From NCBI GenBank assembly GCA_905233765.1, contig CAJOCU010000020.1:32438-96437 (forward strand): DNA of 64,000 bases, written 5' to 3'. The DNA is from an uncultured Bacteroidaceae bacterium. GTDB taxonomy: Bacteria > Bacteroidota > Bacteroidia > Bacteroidales > Bacteroidaceae. The translations under genes were made by a program, and so were the position numbers. A model generated the notes under the pieces. It did no database searches. It saw only the letters and a program-made list of their open reading frames with translations, and had not been told where the DNA came from. Positions 48,499 to 56,636 of the stretch are shown here, in pieces; position 1 is the first letter of the stretch; every line of letters begins with the position of its first letter.

Positions 48499-50337
48499 TT
48501 AGATTTCCTTGAATGCTTTAACTAATTCTTTGACCACGAAGGGTTGGCCTTTGACTTGGTTGAACTGGGCGGGCACGAAGCCATCGACCTTCATGCGGAG
48601 GTAGGCGGCGAGCTGGCCCATGTTCTGTTCGGCCACCACCACCTTCGGGTAGCGCTTCAGCACCTCTGCCGTGTTGGCGGGCAGCGGGTTGAGATAGCGG
48701 AACTGTGCGAGGGCCACCTTCTTGCGTTCGGCGCGGAGCTCATCCATCGCTGCGTGCAGATGGCCATAGGTGCTGCCGAAGCCCACGATGAGGAGGTCGG
48801 CATCGGCGACGTCACCCTCCACTTCGAGGTCGGGCACCTCAATCTGGGCAATCTTCTCGGCGCGCAGGCGCGTCATCAGGTCGTGGTTCTCAGGATTCGT
48901 GCTGATGGCACCCGTCTTGTTGTCCTTCTCCAGTCCGCCGAGGATGTGCGTGAAGCCCTCGCGACCCGGCACCGCCCAGTAGCGGGTGCCGTTCTCGGCG
49001 CGCATGTAAGGCGTCCACGTACCCTTCAGCTCCTCGGGCACATAAGGCGGATTGATGGCGGGGTACTCCTCCAGCTTCGGGAGCTTGAAGGCGCCACTGC
49101 CGTTGGCGATAAAGGCATCCGTGAGGAGCACGACGGGCGTCATGTGCTCCAGGGCCATCTTGGCGGCATCGTAGGCCGCATCGAAGCAGTCGGTGGGCGA
49201 CAGGGCTGCAATGACGGGCATCGGGCTCTCGCCGTTGCGACCGAAGAGAACCTGCAGCAGGTCCGTCTGCTCGGACTTCGTGGGCAGACCCGTGGCGGGA
49301 CCGCCGCGCTGCACGTCGAGCACCACGAGCGGCAACTCCATGATGACAGCCAGGTTCATGGCCTCGCTCTTGAGGCAGATGCCGGGGCCGGAGGTGCTGG
49401 TGACAGCCAGCGCACCTGCGAAGGAAGCACCTACGGCGCTGGCGCAGCCGGCAATCTCATCCTCACACTGCACGGTCTTCACGCCGAGGCTCTTGTGCTT
49501 GGAAAGTTCGTGGAGCACGTCCGTGGCGGGCGTGATGGGGTAGCTGCCCAGGTAGAGCTGCAGCCCAGCCTTCTCGGCAGCGGCGATGAAGCCGTAGGCC
49601 GTGGCCTTGTTGCCGGTGATGTCCATATAGCGTCCGGGCACCTTCGTCTTCGACTCGATGCGATAGACGTTCATGGCGCCGGAGTGCGTGTTGTGGCCGT
49701 AGTCGTAGCCCGCCTGGATCACCTTGATGTTGGCCTCTGCGATGGCCGGCTTCTTGGCGAACTTCTCGCGCAGGAAGTTGAAGGCCACGTCCAGGTCGCG
49801 GCTGAAGAGCCAGCATACCAGACCCAGCGCGAACATGTTGCGGCACTTGAGGACGCTCTTCACATCCATGCCGCTGTCAGCCAGCGCGTCCTTCACCATC
49901 GTGGTGAGGGGGCAGGCGATAACCCTGTCGGGATCTACGCCCATCTCAGCGATGTAGTCGGGGGTTTTGAACTCAGCCTTCTCCAAGTCCTTGGGGCCGA
50001 AGGCATCCGTGTCGATGATGATGGTGGCGTTGGGCTTGGCATAGCGCAGCTGCGTCTTGAAGGCTGCCGCGTTCATGGCCACGAGCACGTCGCACTGGTC
50101 ACCCGGCGTATAGACCTTGCCGGCACCGATGTGCACTTGGAAGCCGGAGACGCCCGTCAGCGAACCCTGCGGGGCGCGGATGTCAGCGGGATAGTCGGGG
50201 AATGTGGAGATACTGTTGCCCACGGTGGCGGACACCGTGGAGAAGATGTTGCCGGCGAGCTGCATACCGTCGCCGCTGTCGCCGGAGAAGCGGACTACCA
50301 CCTGCTCCAGCTCTTGGATGTTTAAACTATCTGCCAT
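48499..50337 (-). CDS. korA: 2-oxoacid:ferredoxin oxidoreductase subunit alpha (fused gamma-alpha)
   Basis: Partner of KorB. 612 residues: the N-terminal gamma-like domain (VVVRFSGDSGDGMQLAGNI, FPDYPADIRAPQGSLTGVSG) occupies about residues 1-190. The alpha part then follows, with GLQLYLGSYPITPATDVLHE, CEDEIAGCASAVGASFAGA, TSTSGPGICLKSEAMNLA and VQRGGPATGLPTKSEQTDL. It starts at 50337 (MADSLNIQELEQ). The roughly 95-nt leader between its -7 box and ATG is packed with repeats (CGTTTAA heptamers and a family B unit). First gene of a korA-korB-methyltransferase group, divergent from the flavodiiron gene. Confidence 0.93.
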   Translation of the reverse strand: MADSLNIQELEQVVVRFSGDSGDGMQLAGNIFSTVSATVGNSISTFPDYPADIRAPQGSLTGVSGFQVHIGAGKVYTPGDQCDVLVAMNAAAFKTQLRYAKPNATIIIDTDAFGPKDLEKAEFKTPDYIAEMGVDPDRVIACPLTTMVKDALADSGMDVKSVLKCRNMFALGLVCWLFSRDLDVAFNFLREKFAKKPAIAEANIKVIQAGYDYGHNTHSGAMNVYRIESKTKVPGRYMDITGNKATAYGFIAAAEKAGLQLYLGSYPITPATDVLHELSKHKSLGVKTVQCEDEIAGCASAVGASFAGALAVTSTSGPGICLKSEAMNLAVIMELPLVVLDVQRGGPATGLPTKSEQTDLLQVLFGRNGESPMPVIAALSPTDCFDAAYDAAKMALEHMTPVVLLTDAFIANGSGAFKLPKLEEYPAINPPYVPEELKGTWTPYMRAENGTRYWAVPGREGFTHILGGLEKDNKTGAISTNPENHDLMTRLRAEKIAQIEVPDLEVEGDVADADLLIVGFGSTYGHLHAAMDELRAERKKVALAQFRYLNPLPANTAEVLKRYPKVVVAEQNMGQLAAYLRMKVDGFVPAQFNQVKGQPFVVKELVKAFKEI

Positions 50338-50343
50338 TATTTT

Positions 50344-50416
50344 CGTTTAACGTTAACGTTTAGCGTTTAAAGTTTAAGTTTTGCTCGGCGCTTGCGACGC
50401 TTCACGCTTGAAGATT
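50344..50416. repeat. CGTTTAA heptamers and a family B unit in the korA leader
   Basis: Units of the CGTTTAA type at 50344-50380 are followed by a diverged family B copy at 50383-50416 (GCTCGGCGCTTGCGACGCTT onward). The order, heptamers next to the B unit, is the same as in xylB. Confidence 0.65.
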
Positions 50417-50431
50417 GTTTAAAGTCGGGCG

Positions 50432-50439
50432 CAAAAGTA
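50432..50439 (-). promoter_or_regulatory. -7 box (TACTTTTG) for korA
   Basis: Exact TAnnTTTG match about 95 bases before the korA start; the whole leader in between is repeat sequence. Confidence 0.55.
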
Positions 50440-50535
50440 CATAATAAATACGATACGCGCGCGAGGTGGTTTACAAAATATCTGAATTTCGCTGCATTTT
50501 CATGACAAAAAGCAATTCTTTTCAGAAAAAAGACC

Positions 50536-50543
50536 TACCTTTG
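50536..50543 (+). promoter_or_regulatory. -7 box (TACCTTTG) for the flavodiiron-rubredoxin group
   Basis: Exact TAnnTTTG match 30 bases before the ATG at 50574. Confidence 0.6.
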
Positions 50544-50573
50544 CCGTCGCAATAACAACAGCAATACATCTAA

Positions 50574-51737
50574 ATGACCAAAAACATCACTGCAGACATC
50601 CGCTACATCGGCGTCGATGACCCCGAGATGCGGCTCTTTGAAAGCCAGTACCACACGCCCGACGGCATGTGCTATAACTCCTATATTATCCTCGACGAGA
50701 AGGTGGCCGTCATGGACACCAGCGACAGCCGCACGATGGACGCGTGGAAGGCGAACCTCGCCGAAGCGCTCGCAGGCCGTCAGCCCGACTATCTCATCGT
50801 GCACCATCTGGAACCCGACCACGCCAGCGGCATCGCCGAGGTGTGTGCCCTCTATCCTCAGATGCAGATTGTCTGCTCCGCCAAGGCCCTGCAGATGATG
50901 CCGCAGTACATGCAAGTCCCCACCAACGTCGTGACCGTCAAGGAGGGTGATACCCTCTCCCTGGGTCGCCACACGCTCAGTTTCGTCATGGCACCGATGG
51001 TGCACTGGCCCGAGGTGATGGTCACCTACGATGCCACCGACCGTGTGCTCTTTTCTGCCGATGGATTCGGCAAATTTGGCGTCTATGATGCCGATGCCGA
51101 CGACTGGGCTTGCGAGGCACGTCGCTACTATTTCAATATCTGCGGCAAGTACGGCACACCCGTCAGCACGCTGCTGAAGAAAGCCGCAGTCCTCGACATC
51201 CAGAAGATCCTGCCGCTGCACGGCCCCGTGCTTGAAGGCGAGAAGCTGGCCGAGGCCGTGCGCCTCTACACCATCTGGAGCGCCTACGACGTGGAGACCG
51301 AGGGTGTGTTCATCGCCCATGCCAGCATCCACGGCAACACAGCCGCTGCAGCCGCGCGCCTCGTGGAGATCCTCAAAGCCAAAGGCTGCCCCAAGGTAGC
51401 CGTCAGCGACCTCTGCCGCGACGACCTCGCCGAAGCCATCGAGGATGCCTTCCGCTATGGCAAGATGATCTGCATGGCAAGCAGCTACGATGCCGGCGTC
51501 TTCCCCCCGATGTACGATTTCCTGCACCACCTCGACATCAAGGCCTACCAGCGCCGCCGCGTAGGCCTCGTGGAGAACGGCTCATGGGCCCCGAGCGCTG
51601 CCAAGACGATGCGCCCGATGCTCGAAGGCATGAAGCAAGTGGAAATCGTGGAGCCCGTTGTCACCCTGCGTGGAAAGATGAAGGACGCGGACATCCCCGC
51701 CCTCGAAGCCCTCGCCGAGGCGATGATGGAAGAATGA
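50574..51737 (+). CDS. Flavodiiron protein (FprA family, oxygen or NO reductase)
   Basis: Reduces O2 to water or NO to N2O and so protects an anaerobe. The N-terminal metallo-beta-lactamase domain carries the di-iron ligands: HHLEPDHASG (His, Glu, Asp, His), VHWPEVMV (His), SADGFGKFG (Asp) and LPLHGPVL (His). The C-terminal flavodoxin domain starts near residue 250 with VFIAHASIHGNTAAAA and binds FMN. 387 residues. It is followed after 70 bases by a rubredoxin gene, its usual electron donor, which supports a rubredoxin:oxygen oxidoreductase role. An alternating AGATTGAA repeat fills the gap. Confidence 0.93.
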   Translation: MTKNITADIRYIGVDDPEMRLFESQYHTPDGMCYNSYIILDEKVAVMDTSDSRTMDAWKANLAEALAGRQPDYLIVHHLEPDHASGIAEVCALYPQMQIVCSAKALQMMPQYMQVPTNVVTVKEGDTLSLGRHTLSFVMAPMVHWPEVMVTYDATDRVLFSADGFGKFGVYDADADDWACEARRYYFNICGKYGTPVSTLLKKAAVLDIQKILPLHGPVLEGEKLAEAVRLYTIWSAYDVETEGVFIAHASIHGNTAAAAARLVEILKAKGCPKVAVSDLCRDDLAEAIEDAFRYGKMICMASSYDAGVFPPMYDFLHHLDIKAYQRRRVGLVENGSWAPSAAKTMRPMLEGMKQVEIVEPVVTLRGKMKDADIPALEALAEAMMEE

Positions 51738-51739
51738 AG

Positions 51740-51763
51740 AGATTAAAAGATTGAAAGATTGAG
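51740..51763 (+). repeat. 8-base tandem units (AGATTGAA type, 3 units)
   Basis: AGATTAAA, AGATTGAA, AGATTGAG in tandem just after the flavodiiron stop codon. The same unit occurs after bamA. Confidence 0.7.
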
Positions 51764-51807
51764 AATTAAATATCAACCATTATTCATCCTTTAACAACTG
51801 AACAACT

Positions 51808-51969
51808 ATGAAAAAGTATGTTTGCGACCCTTGTGGTTACGTGTATGATCCCGAACTGGGCGATCCCGACAACGGCATTGCTCCCGGCACCGCCTTCGAA
51901 GACCTCCCCGAGGATTGGGTATGCCCCATCTGCGGCGTTGGCAAGGAAGACTTCAGCGCCGAGGAATAG
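51808..51969 (+). CDS. Rubredoxin
   Basis: Small iron carrier of 53 residues with one Fe bound by four cysteines: Cys6 and Cys9 (VCDPCGYVY), Cys39 and Cys42 (VCPICGVG). The conserved aromatic and acidic surface ([12 protein letters not shown]) is typical. It lies directly after the flavodiiron gene and probably donates electrons to it. Cytoplasmic. Followed by recX after 39 bases of heptamer repeats. Confidence 0.97.
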   Translation: MKKYVCDPCGYVYDPELGDPDNGIAPGTAFEDLPEDWVCPICGVGKEDFSAEE

Positions 51970-51973
51970 TATT

Positions 51974-52008
51974 CGTTTAACGTTTAAGCGTTCAGCGTTT
52001 AGACGTTC
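51974..52008 (+). repeat. Family H heptamers (CGTTTAA type, 5 units) ending at the recX start
   Basis: CGTTTAA, CGTTTAA, GCGTTCA, GCGTTTA, GACGTTC, with the last unit immediately followed by the recX ATG. Confidence 0.8.
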
Positions 52009-52512
52009 ATGAACTACGACGAAGCTTTCAGCCGCATGGCGGCCCTTTGCAGCGTGAGCGAACATTGCGAGAACGAGATTCGCGAGAAGCTGCAGAAGGC
52101 TGCTATGCCTGTTTATGACATCCAGCGCGTCATCGATGCGCTCTACGACGGCGACTACCTGGACACGGCCCGCTACTGCCGTGCCTTCTCGCGCGACAAG
52201 TTACGTTTTGCCCATTGGGGGCGCATCAAAATCCAGCAGGCGCTCCGCATGAAAGGCCTGCCCGACAGCGACATCCGCCAAGCACTCAGCGCCCTCGACG
52301 AGGAGCTGGGCGACGAATACCGTCGCATCCTCCAGGAGACGCTGGAACAGAAGGCTCGTTCGCTGGAACTACACTTTTTAGGAGATGATGCGGAGGCAGA
52401 AGACTGCGAAGCGAGCGAGCGCTATACCCGACGCCAGAAGCTCATTCGCTTCGCTGTCAGCAGAGGATTTACGTTGGACGAGATTATGGGAGCGATGTCC
52501 ACGAGCGACTAA
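52009..52512 (+). CDS. recX: Regulatory protein RecX
   Basis: Modulates RecA filaments during recombination. 167 residues with the three tandem three-helix repeats of the family. Conserved spots are CSVSEHCENEIREKLQKA, DYLDTARYCRAFSRDKLRFAHWG and RIKIQQALRMKGLPDSDI, with a third repeat ending RFAVSRGFTLDEI. The start at 52009 is fixed by the repeat ending directly before it and by homologous length. Last gene of the flavodiiron-rubredoxin group, so it may be read through from that promoter. Confidence 0.9.
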   Translation: MNYDEAFSRMAALCSVSEHCENEIREKLQKAAMPVYDIQRVIDALYDGDYLDTARYCRAFSRDKLRFAHWGRIKIQQALRMKGLPDSDIRQALSALDEELGDEYRRILQETLEQKARSLELHFLGDDAEAEDCEASERYTRRQKLIRFAVSRGFTLDEIMGAMSTSD

Positions 52513-52530
52513 CTTTGTTTTTTTATTATC

Positions 52531-53397
52531 TTAAATGGGCATCAAAGCTCTCAGCATACGGGGACGGCCAAACTGGTCGTTCCTTATTTGTATATCGGTG
52601 TAGCCATAGGACTCAAACAGCGCATGGGTTTCTGCTGCAAGCGCCGTATTCAATTCCACAATAACAGGCGCACCAGGGCAGAGGCTCACAAGACCGACTT
52701 TCGCGATGGAATGGTAGAAAATCAAAGGATTGTCATCTGACACGAAGAGCGCTAGTGCCGGCTCATGTTCAAGGACTGTTGAATGCATCTCTGCTGCTTC
52801 CGAAGCTCGCACATAAGGCGGATTAGAGACAAGCATGGAGAATCCCCCCTCATGCTCTTCACCATAGGGGGAGGACGTTGTCACCTCTGAGAGAATATCC
52901 CGCTGAAGGAACGTTACATTGTCGGCTCCGAGGGAAAGTGCATTGTCGCTCGCCACAGAGAGGGCGGGGGCGCTGACATCCACACCCATGACATGAGCAC
53001 CGGGAAAGGCAAGGGCGATGGAGATGGCTATGCAGCCACTCCCCGTGCAGAGGTCGAGCACTTTGCCCGTCGCGCCCGGCACAAGAAGCGAACAAGCCCA
53101 TTCGACCAGTTCCTCCGTCTCAGGGCGCGGAATAAGCACGTCGGGAGTGACGCGAAAGCGATGACCGCAGAAGTATGCGTTACCGAGAACGTACTGCACG
53201 GGTTCGCCCTTGAGGAGCCGTAGTGCAATTTTTTCCATTTCTGCGCGGTCAGTTGCGGATAAATCCGTATCTTTGCCGAGCAAAAGGTCGGTCTGGGAGA
53301 GTCCGAAGCACTCCTCCATCACCATCCGCACAATAGCACGTGCCTCGCCAGCACCATGCAACGGCGTCAATGCCGAGACGAGTTCGCGATGATTCAT
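52531..53397 (-). CDS. prmC: Peptide chain release factor N5-glutamine methyltransferase (PrmC/HemK)
   Basis: Methylates the glutamine of the GGQ motif in release factors. 288 residues: N-terminal helical domain, then the SAM-binding motif VLDLCTGSGCIAISIA and the catalytic NPPY (LVSNPPYVRASE). Residues SSPYGEEHEGG just ahead of that motif look like an insertion encoded by a C/G-rich inverted repeat at 52843-52872. A perfect -7 box lies so close to the ATG (four bases between) that the mRNA may be leaderless. Divergent from ribD across a gap filled by an inverted pair of heptamer arrays. Confidence 0.94.
   Translation of the reverse strand: MNHRELVSALTPLHGAGEARAIVRMVMEECFGLSQTDLLLGKDTDLSATDRAEMEKIALRLLKGEPVQYVLGNAYFCGHRFRVTPDVLIPRPETEELVEWACSLLVPGATGKVLDLCTGSGCIAISIALAFPGAHVMGVDVSAPALSVASDNALSLGADNVTFLQRDILSEVTTSSPYGEEHEGGFSMLVSNPPYVRASEAAEMHSTVLEHEPALALFVSDDNPLIFYHSIAKVGLVSLCPGAPVIVELNTALAAETHALFESYGYTDIQIRNDQFGRPRMLRALMPI
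52843..52872. repeat. Family A-like C/G-rich inverted repeat inside prmC
   Basis: TCCCCC (52843-52848) pairs with GGGGGA (52867-52872), continued by T/A and ATG/CAT with small bulges. Translated on the minus strand as SPYGEEHEGGFS. Confidence 0.55.
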
Positions 53398-53401
53398 GGC
53401 G

Positions 53402-53409
53402 CAAAGATA
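53402..53409 (-). promoter_or_regulatory. -7 box (TATCTTTG) four bases from the prmC start
   Basis: Exact TAnnTTTG match on the minus strand, followed by CGCC and then the ATG. Transcription would begin at or very near the first codon. Confidence 0.5.
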
Positions 53410-53419
53410 AAGATTTTTT

Positions 53420-53504
53420 CGTTTAACGTTGAACGTTTAACGTTTAAAATTCTTTTTCATAGGCCATTTTGCATCATTAAACGCTAAACGTTAAACGCTA
53501 AACG
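53420..53504. repeat. Inverted pair of heptamer arrays between prmC and ribD
   Basis: Left array CGTTTAA-type, four units at 53420-53447. Right array TTAAACG-type, four units at 53477-53504. They are imperfect reverse complements about 28 bases long with a 29-base spacer, so the region can form a long hairpin or cruciform. Confidence 0.8.
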
Positions 53505-53511
53505 GATTTCA

Positions 53512-54414
53512 ATGAGTATCGATGAAGAATATATGAGGCGATGTCTGCAGTTGGCAAGCCACGGGGAATTCACGACAGCCCCAAACCCCATGGTGGGAGC
53601 GGTCATTGTGCATGAAGGTCGCATCATCGGCGAAGGTTGGCACCGTCGCTATGGCGGTCCTCACGCTGAGGTGAATGCCGTTCGCTCTGTACGCCCCGAG
53701 GACGTGGCCCTTCTCCCCCACTCCACTATCTACGTGAGTCTGGAGCCCTGCTCGCACTGGGGCAAGACGCCGCCTTGTGCAGAGTTGTTGGTAGAGAGGG
53801 GGTTCCGGCGAGTGGTGGTAGGCTGCCTAGACCCTAACGAGAAGGTGGCCGGACGCGGCGTAGCCCGATTGCGGGAGGCGGGTGTAGAGGTGGTCGTAGG
53901 TGTGCTGGAAGCGGAATGCCGATGGCTGAATCGTAAGTTCATGACCTACCACACATTGCATCGTCCCTACATCACCCTGAAGTGGGCCGAGAGCGCCGAT
54001 GGCTTCATCGACCGCCGACGCTCAAGCCGCGAGAAGGACGGCGATGCGGTGAAGTTCTCCACCCCGTGGACCCAGATGCTCGTGCACCTCCTGCGCGCCA
54101 CCCATGAAGCCATCCTCGTAGGCCGCCGCACGTGGGAACTGGATCAGCCCAGCCTCACAACCAGATTATGGCCGGGCCGCAACCCCGCACGGCTTGTGCT
54201 ATCATCAAGTGGTGCAGCGCTTGAAGACAGCATCAAACCGTTCCAATCCCTCTTGGTCGAGGGTGGAGCCCAAACCCTGCAGTCGTTCATCGATGCTGAC
54301 CTGTGGGACGAGGTCTTCATTGAACATACAGACCTTGTCTTAGGCGACGGTGTGAAGGCTCCAGAAATCAAAACAGACCCTAAAGGGCGCCCCGTACACG
54401 TTAATTTTGCCTAA
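53512..54414 (+). CDS. ribD: Riboflavin biosynthesis protein RibD (deaminase/reductase)
   Basis: Catalyses the second and third steps of riboflavin synthesis. The N-terminal deaminase domain binds zinc through His51 and Cys80/Cys89, with the catalytic Glu53 (GPHAEVNAV, SLEPCSHWGKTPPC). The C-terminal reductase domain (about residues 150-300) shows PYITLKWAESADGFID, ATHEAILVGRRTW and LLVEGGAQTLQSF. 300 residues, a little short but complete. No FMN riboswitch was recognised upstream, where the gap is filled with the heptamer pair. A single gene; the next gene has its own -7 box. Confidence 0.95.
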   Translation: MSIDEEYMRRCLQLASHGEFTTAPNPMVGAVIVHEGRIIGEGWHRRYGGPHAEVNAVRSVRPEDVALLPHSTIYVSLEPCSHWGKTPPCAELLVERGFRRVVVGCLDPNEKVAGRGVARLREAGVEVVVGVLEAECRWLNRKFMTYHTLHRPYITLKWAESADGFIDRRRSSREKDGDAVKFSTPWTQMLVHLLRATHEAILVGRRTWELDQPSLTTRLWPGRNPARLVLSSSGAALEDSIKPFQSLLVEGGAQTLQSFIDADLWDEVFIEHTDLVLGDGVKAPEIKTDPKGRPVHVNFA

Positions 54415-54473
54415 TAACGTCGCTATACAGGCATTTTCAGGGCGTAAGATTTCCATACTTCTATAATAATGTG

Positions 54474-54481
54474 TAATTTTG
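54474..54481 (+). promoter_or_regulatory. -7 box (TAATTTTG) for the lipoprotein-DUF6089-uppS-bamA group
   Basis: Exact TAnnTTTG match 22 bases before the ATG at 54504. Confidence 0.55.
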
Positions 54482-54503
54482 CGCCGTTTTTTAAATCGAC
54501 CAC

Positions 54504-55847
54504 ATGAAGAAGATAGCCAATACTCTCCTTACGCTGCTAGCGATGAGTGCCATTATGCTACTCAATAACTGTTCCAAGGATGAAGAGACTGTAGAGCCTA
54601 CCAGCTATTGCTATATTGATGAAATGACGCTAGGCACCCTCACGCGCTACGAGACCACTACGGAAGAGAGCGGCGAGACGACGACCTATCCCATCACCTA
54701 TTCGGGTTCTTATTACCCCATGGAGATTGATCAAATCAACGGCACCATCACCAACACCGTTCCCCTTTTGCTGAACACGGACCGCACCATCGTCCCACTG
54801 ACCATCGAGGGTGAAGGTAACTTTTACTACCGTCCACTCAATGACGAGAATGACTGGTACAGTTTCACCGCCGGCGATTACGTGGATTTCTCCACGCCCG
54901 TCGTATTCCGTGCGGCGGCCACAGACGGCAAGAGTGCCCGCGACTACATTGTCACCCTCACCATCCGCAACAACGACCCCGAAGGCTATACCTGGGAGCA
55001 AATGATGCCGCTAGGCGAAAGCGCCAGTCTCTTGGAGGGGCGGCAGGAGCGTCGCATCATAGAATGGAAGGGTGGCCTTGCCATCTTTAGCAAAGACTCA
55101 GAGAATGCATGGCACATGACCTTCACTTCGACCCTCAGTTCACCCACTTGGACTGATTCGCCCTGCACGGGTCTGGCCGATGCCGACATCATGACGCTGC
55201 AATCCTACGCAGGGGAATTATGGATGAGCACCACCAGCGGCACGCTACTCGAATCCATTGACGGTCTGGCTTGGGAGCCCGTTCAGACGGAAGCCTCCAA
55301 CATCCGCCTCCTCGCTGGCACACTTTCCGTGCTTTATGCCTATGTTGACGATATTGCCATCTGTCAGTCCCCCAATGGCAAGGACTGGTTCCCCGTGGAG
55401 TTGGATGAGGACATCAGCCTCTTCCCCACCACGGAGTTCACCAGCGTTTTCTATATGCAGGAGAACAAGGGGAGCAGTGTGCCGCGCGTGGCCATTGCCG
55501 GCATAGCGGGTTCAACCGTCACGGTCTGGAACAAGATTGATGATGACGACGAGCCGTGGGCCCTTCTGGCATCCACCGACGATAGCTACGCGCTCTCCTG
55601 GGAGAGCCTTCCAGAGGCCAGCCTCGTAGCATACTCCGACAGGTTGATTGCCATCGGGAACCAAAGCACCACCTATCAGAGTACCGACAATGGTCTCACA
55701 TGGTGGAGCTACAGCCAACTGACTCTCGACGAGAACAAGAGAGGGGGCTCTGGTGAGCACATCAGCGCCACAGCCTCAGGCGGATATATTTGGATTGCGG
55801 CCGGCCCACGCCTTTGGCGCGCGCGCATTAACAGCTACGGAGAATAA
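54504..55847 (+). CDS. Lipoprotein with BNR-like repeats (DUF6242-like), unknown role
   Basis: 447 residues. Signal peptide with lipobox LLNNCSKDEE, so a lipid-anchored protein. An N-terminal beta-sandwich-like part (about 30-165) is followed by repeated blades with WxxF/SxDG-type turns (ESIDGLAWEPVQT, QSPNGKDWFPVEL, QSTDNGLTWWSYS), as in six-bladed sialidase-like propellers. It lacks obvious catalytic residues and may be a binding or sensing protein. It resembles Bacteroidales proteins listed as DUF6242; this family label is from memory. It lies 19 bases ahead of the DUF6089 gene and seems to head the uppS-bamA operon, suggesting an envelope role. Confidence 0.65.
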   Translation: MKKIANTLLTLLAMSAIMLLNNCSKDEETVEPTSYCYIDEMTLGTLTRYETTTEESGETTTYPITYSGSYYPMEIDQINGTITNTVPLLLNTDRTIVPLTIEGEGNFYYRPLNDENDWYSFTAGDYVDFSTPVVFRAAATDGKSARDYIVTLTIRNNDPEGYTWEQMMPLGESASLLEGRQERRIIEWKGGLAIFSKDSENAWHMTFTSTLSSPTWTDSPCTGLADADIMTLQSYAGELWMSTTSGTLLESIDGLAWEPVQTEASNIRLLAGTLSVLYAYVDDIAICQSPNGKDWFPVELDEDISLFPTTEFTSVFYMQENKGSSVPRVAIAGIAGSTVTVWNKIDDDDEPWALLASTDDSYALSWESLPEASLVAYSDRLIAIGNQSTTYQSTDNGLTWWSYSQLTLDENKRGGSGEHISATASGGYIWIAAGPRLWRARINSYGE

Positions 55848-55866
55848 CGCTTGAGAGCACCTGATT

Positions 55867-56589
55867 ATGCAACGGTTCACGATCATCCTCATCCTTCTTT
55901 GCGGTTTTCTAGGCGCTCACGCCCAAGACGGTGAGTTCCTTGAATATCAGCAGGAAATCGGCGGCGGAATAGGCATCAGCAGCTACGTCGGCGATGCCTC
56001 CGGTGGCTTCATGAAGCACCCTGGGATGATGGGCTCTGTCATCTGGCGCCGCAACCTGAATCCGCGCATGGTCGTGAAAGCGAACATCGCCATGGGCCAT
56101 ATCAGCGGTAACACCGAGGGTCTCTACCTCCCCACCGACCCGCTGAGCGAGACTCCCGAAGGCGGACAGCCCACGGCACTCATCCACTTCAGTCGCAACT
56201 TCCTGGATGCCGGTGTTCAGTTTGAGCTGAACTTCCTCGGCTATGGCATGGGAGCCGCCTACAAAGGCCTCAAGCGCTGGACGCCTTACGTGCTGCTGGG
56301 AGCCGGTGTTGTCGTGGGCATGGGTGGAGGCGCCAAGGCTTGTGCCGGCCTCTGCATTCCTATAGGTGCTGGTTTCCGGTTCAAGGTTCACAAGCGTCTG
56401 AACCTCGGCATCGAGTGGACCTTCAATTTCACCACGACCGACAAGCTCGACGATGCCGACTATGACACGCATCTGATAGACCCTTACGGCATCAAGAGCG
56501 GTCTCTTCAAGAACAAGGACTGTTACACGAAACTGATGGCGACGCTCACTTATGACATCTCGCCCAAATACAGGAAATGCAACAACTAA
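55867..56589 (+). CDS. DUF6089 family outer-membrane barrel-like protein
   Basis: 240 residues with signal peptide MQRFTIILILLCGFLGAHAQ and outer-membrane-type strands. The opening EIGGGIGISSYVGDASG and the central Gly-rich LLGAGVVVGMGGGAKACAG are characteristic of the DUF6089 proteins that sit just upstream of uppS and bamA across Bacteroidetes. The C-terminus (ATLTYDISPKYRKCNN) does not end in an aromatic residue, so barrel insertion is not assured. Conserved synteny suggests a part in outer-membrane assembly, but no function is established here. Confidence 0.8.
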   Translation: MQRFTIILILLCGFLGAHAQDGEFLEYQQEIGGGIGISSYVGDASGGFMKHPGMMGSVIWRRNLNPRMVVKANIAMGHISGNTEGLYLPTDPLSETPEGGQPTALIHFSRNFLDAGVQFELNFLGYGMGAAYKGLKRWTPYVLLGAGVVVGMGGGAKACAGLCIPIGAGFRFKVHKRLNLGIEWTFNFTTTDKLDDADYDTHLIDPYGIKSGLFKNKDCYTKLMATLTYDISPKYRKCNN

Positions 56590-56608
56590 CATTGAACGAT
56601 CATATTCT

Positions 56609-56636
56609 CAATTGTCAATTATCAACTGTCAACTAT
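56609..56636 (+). repeat. Family H heptamers (CAATTGT/CAACTGT, 4 units) overlapping the uppS start
   Basis: CAATTGT, CAATTAT, CAACTGT, CAACTAT in tandem; the last two bases of the fourth unit are the first two of the uppS ATG. The unit is the reverse complement of the GTTGACA type in GH31 and GH51. Confidence 0.85.

Noticed and set aside
48544..50325. 593-residue open frame antisense to korA, and a 317-residue one antisense to korB
   Set aside because: Same antisense artefact in a high-GC third-position gene; no signal peptide or domain.
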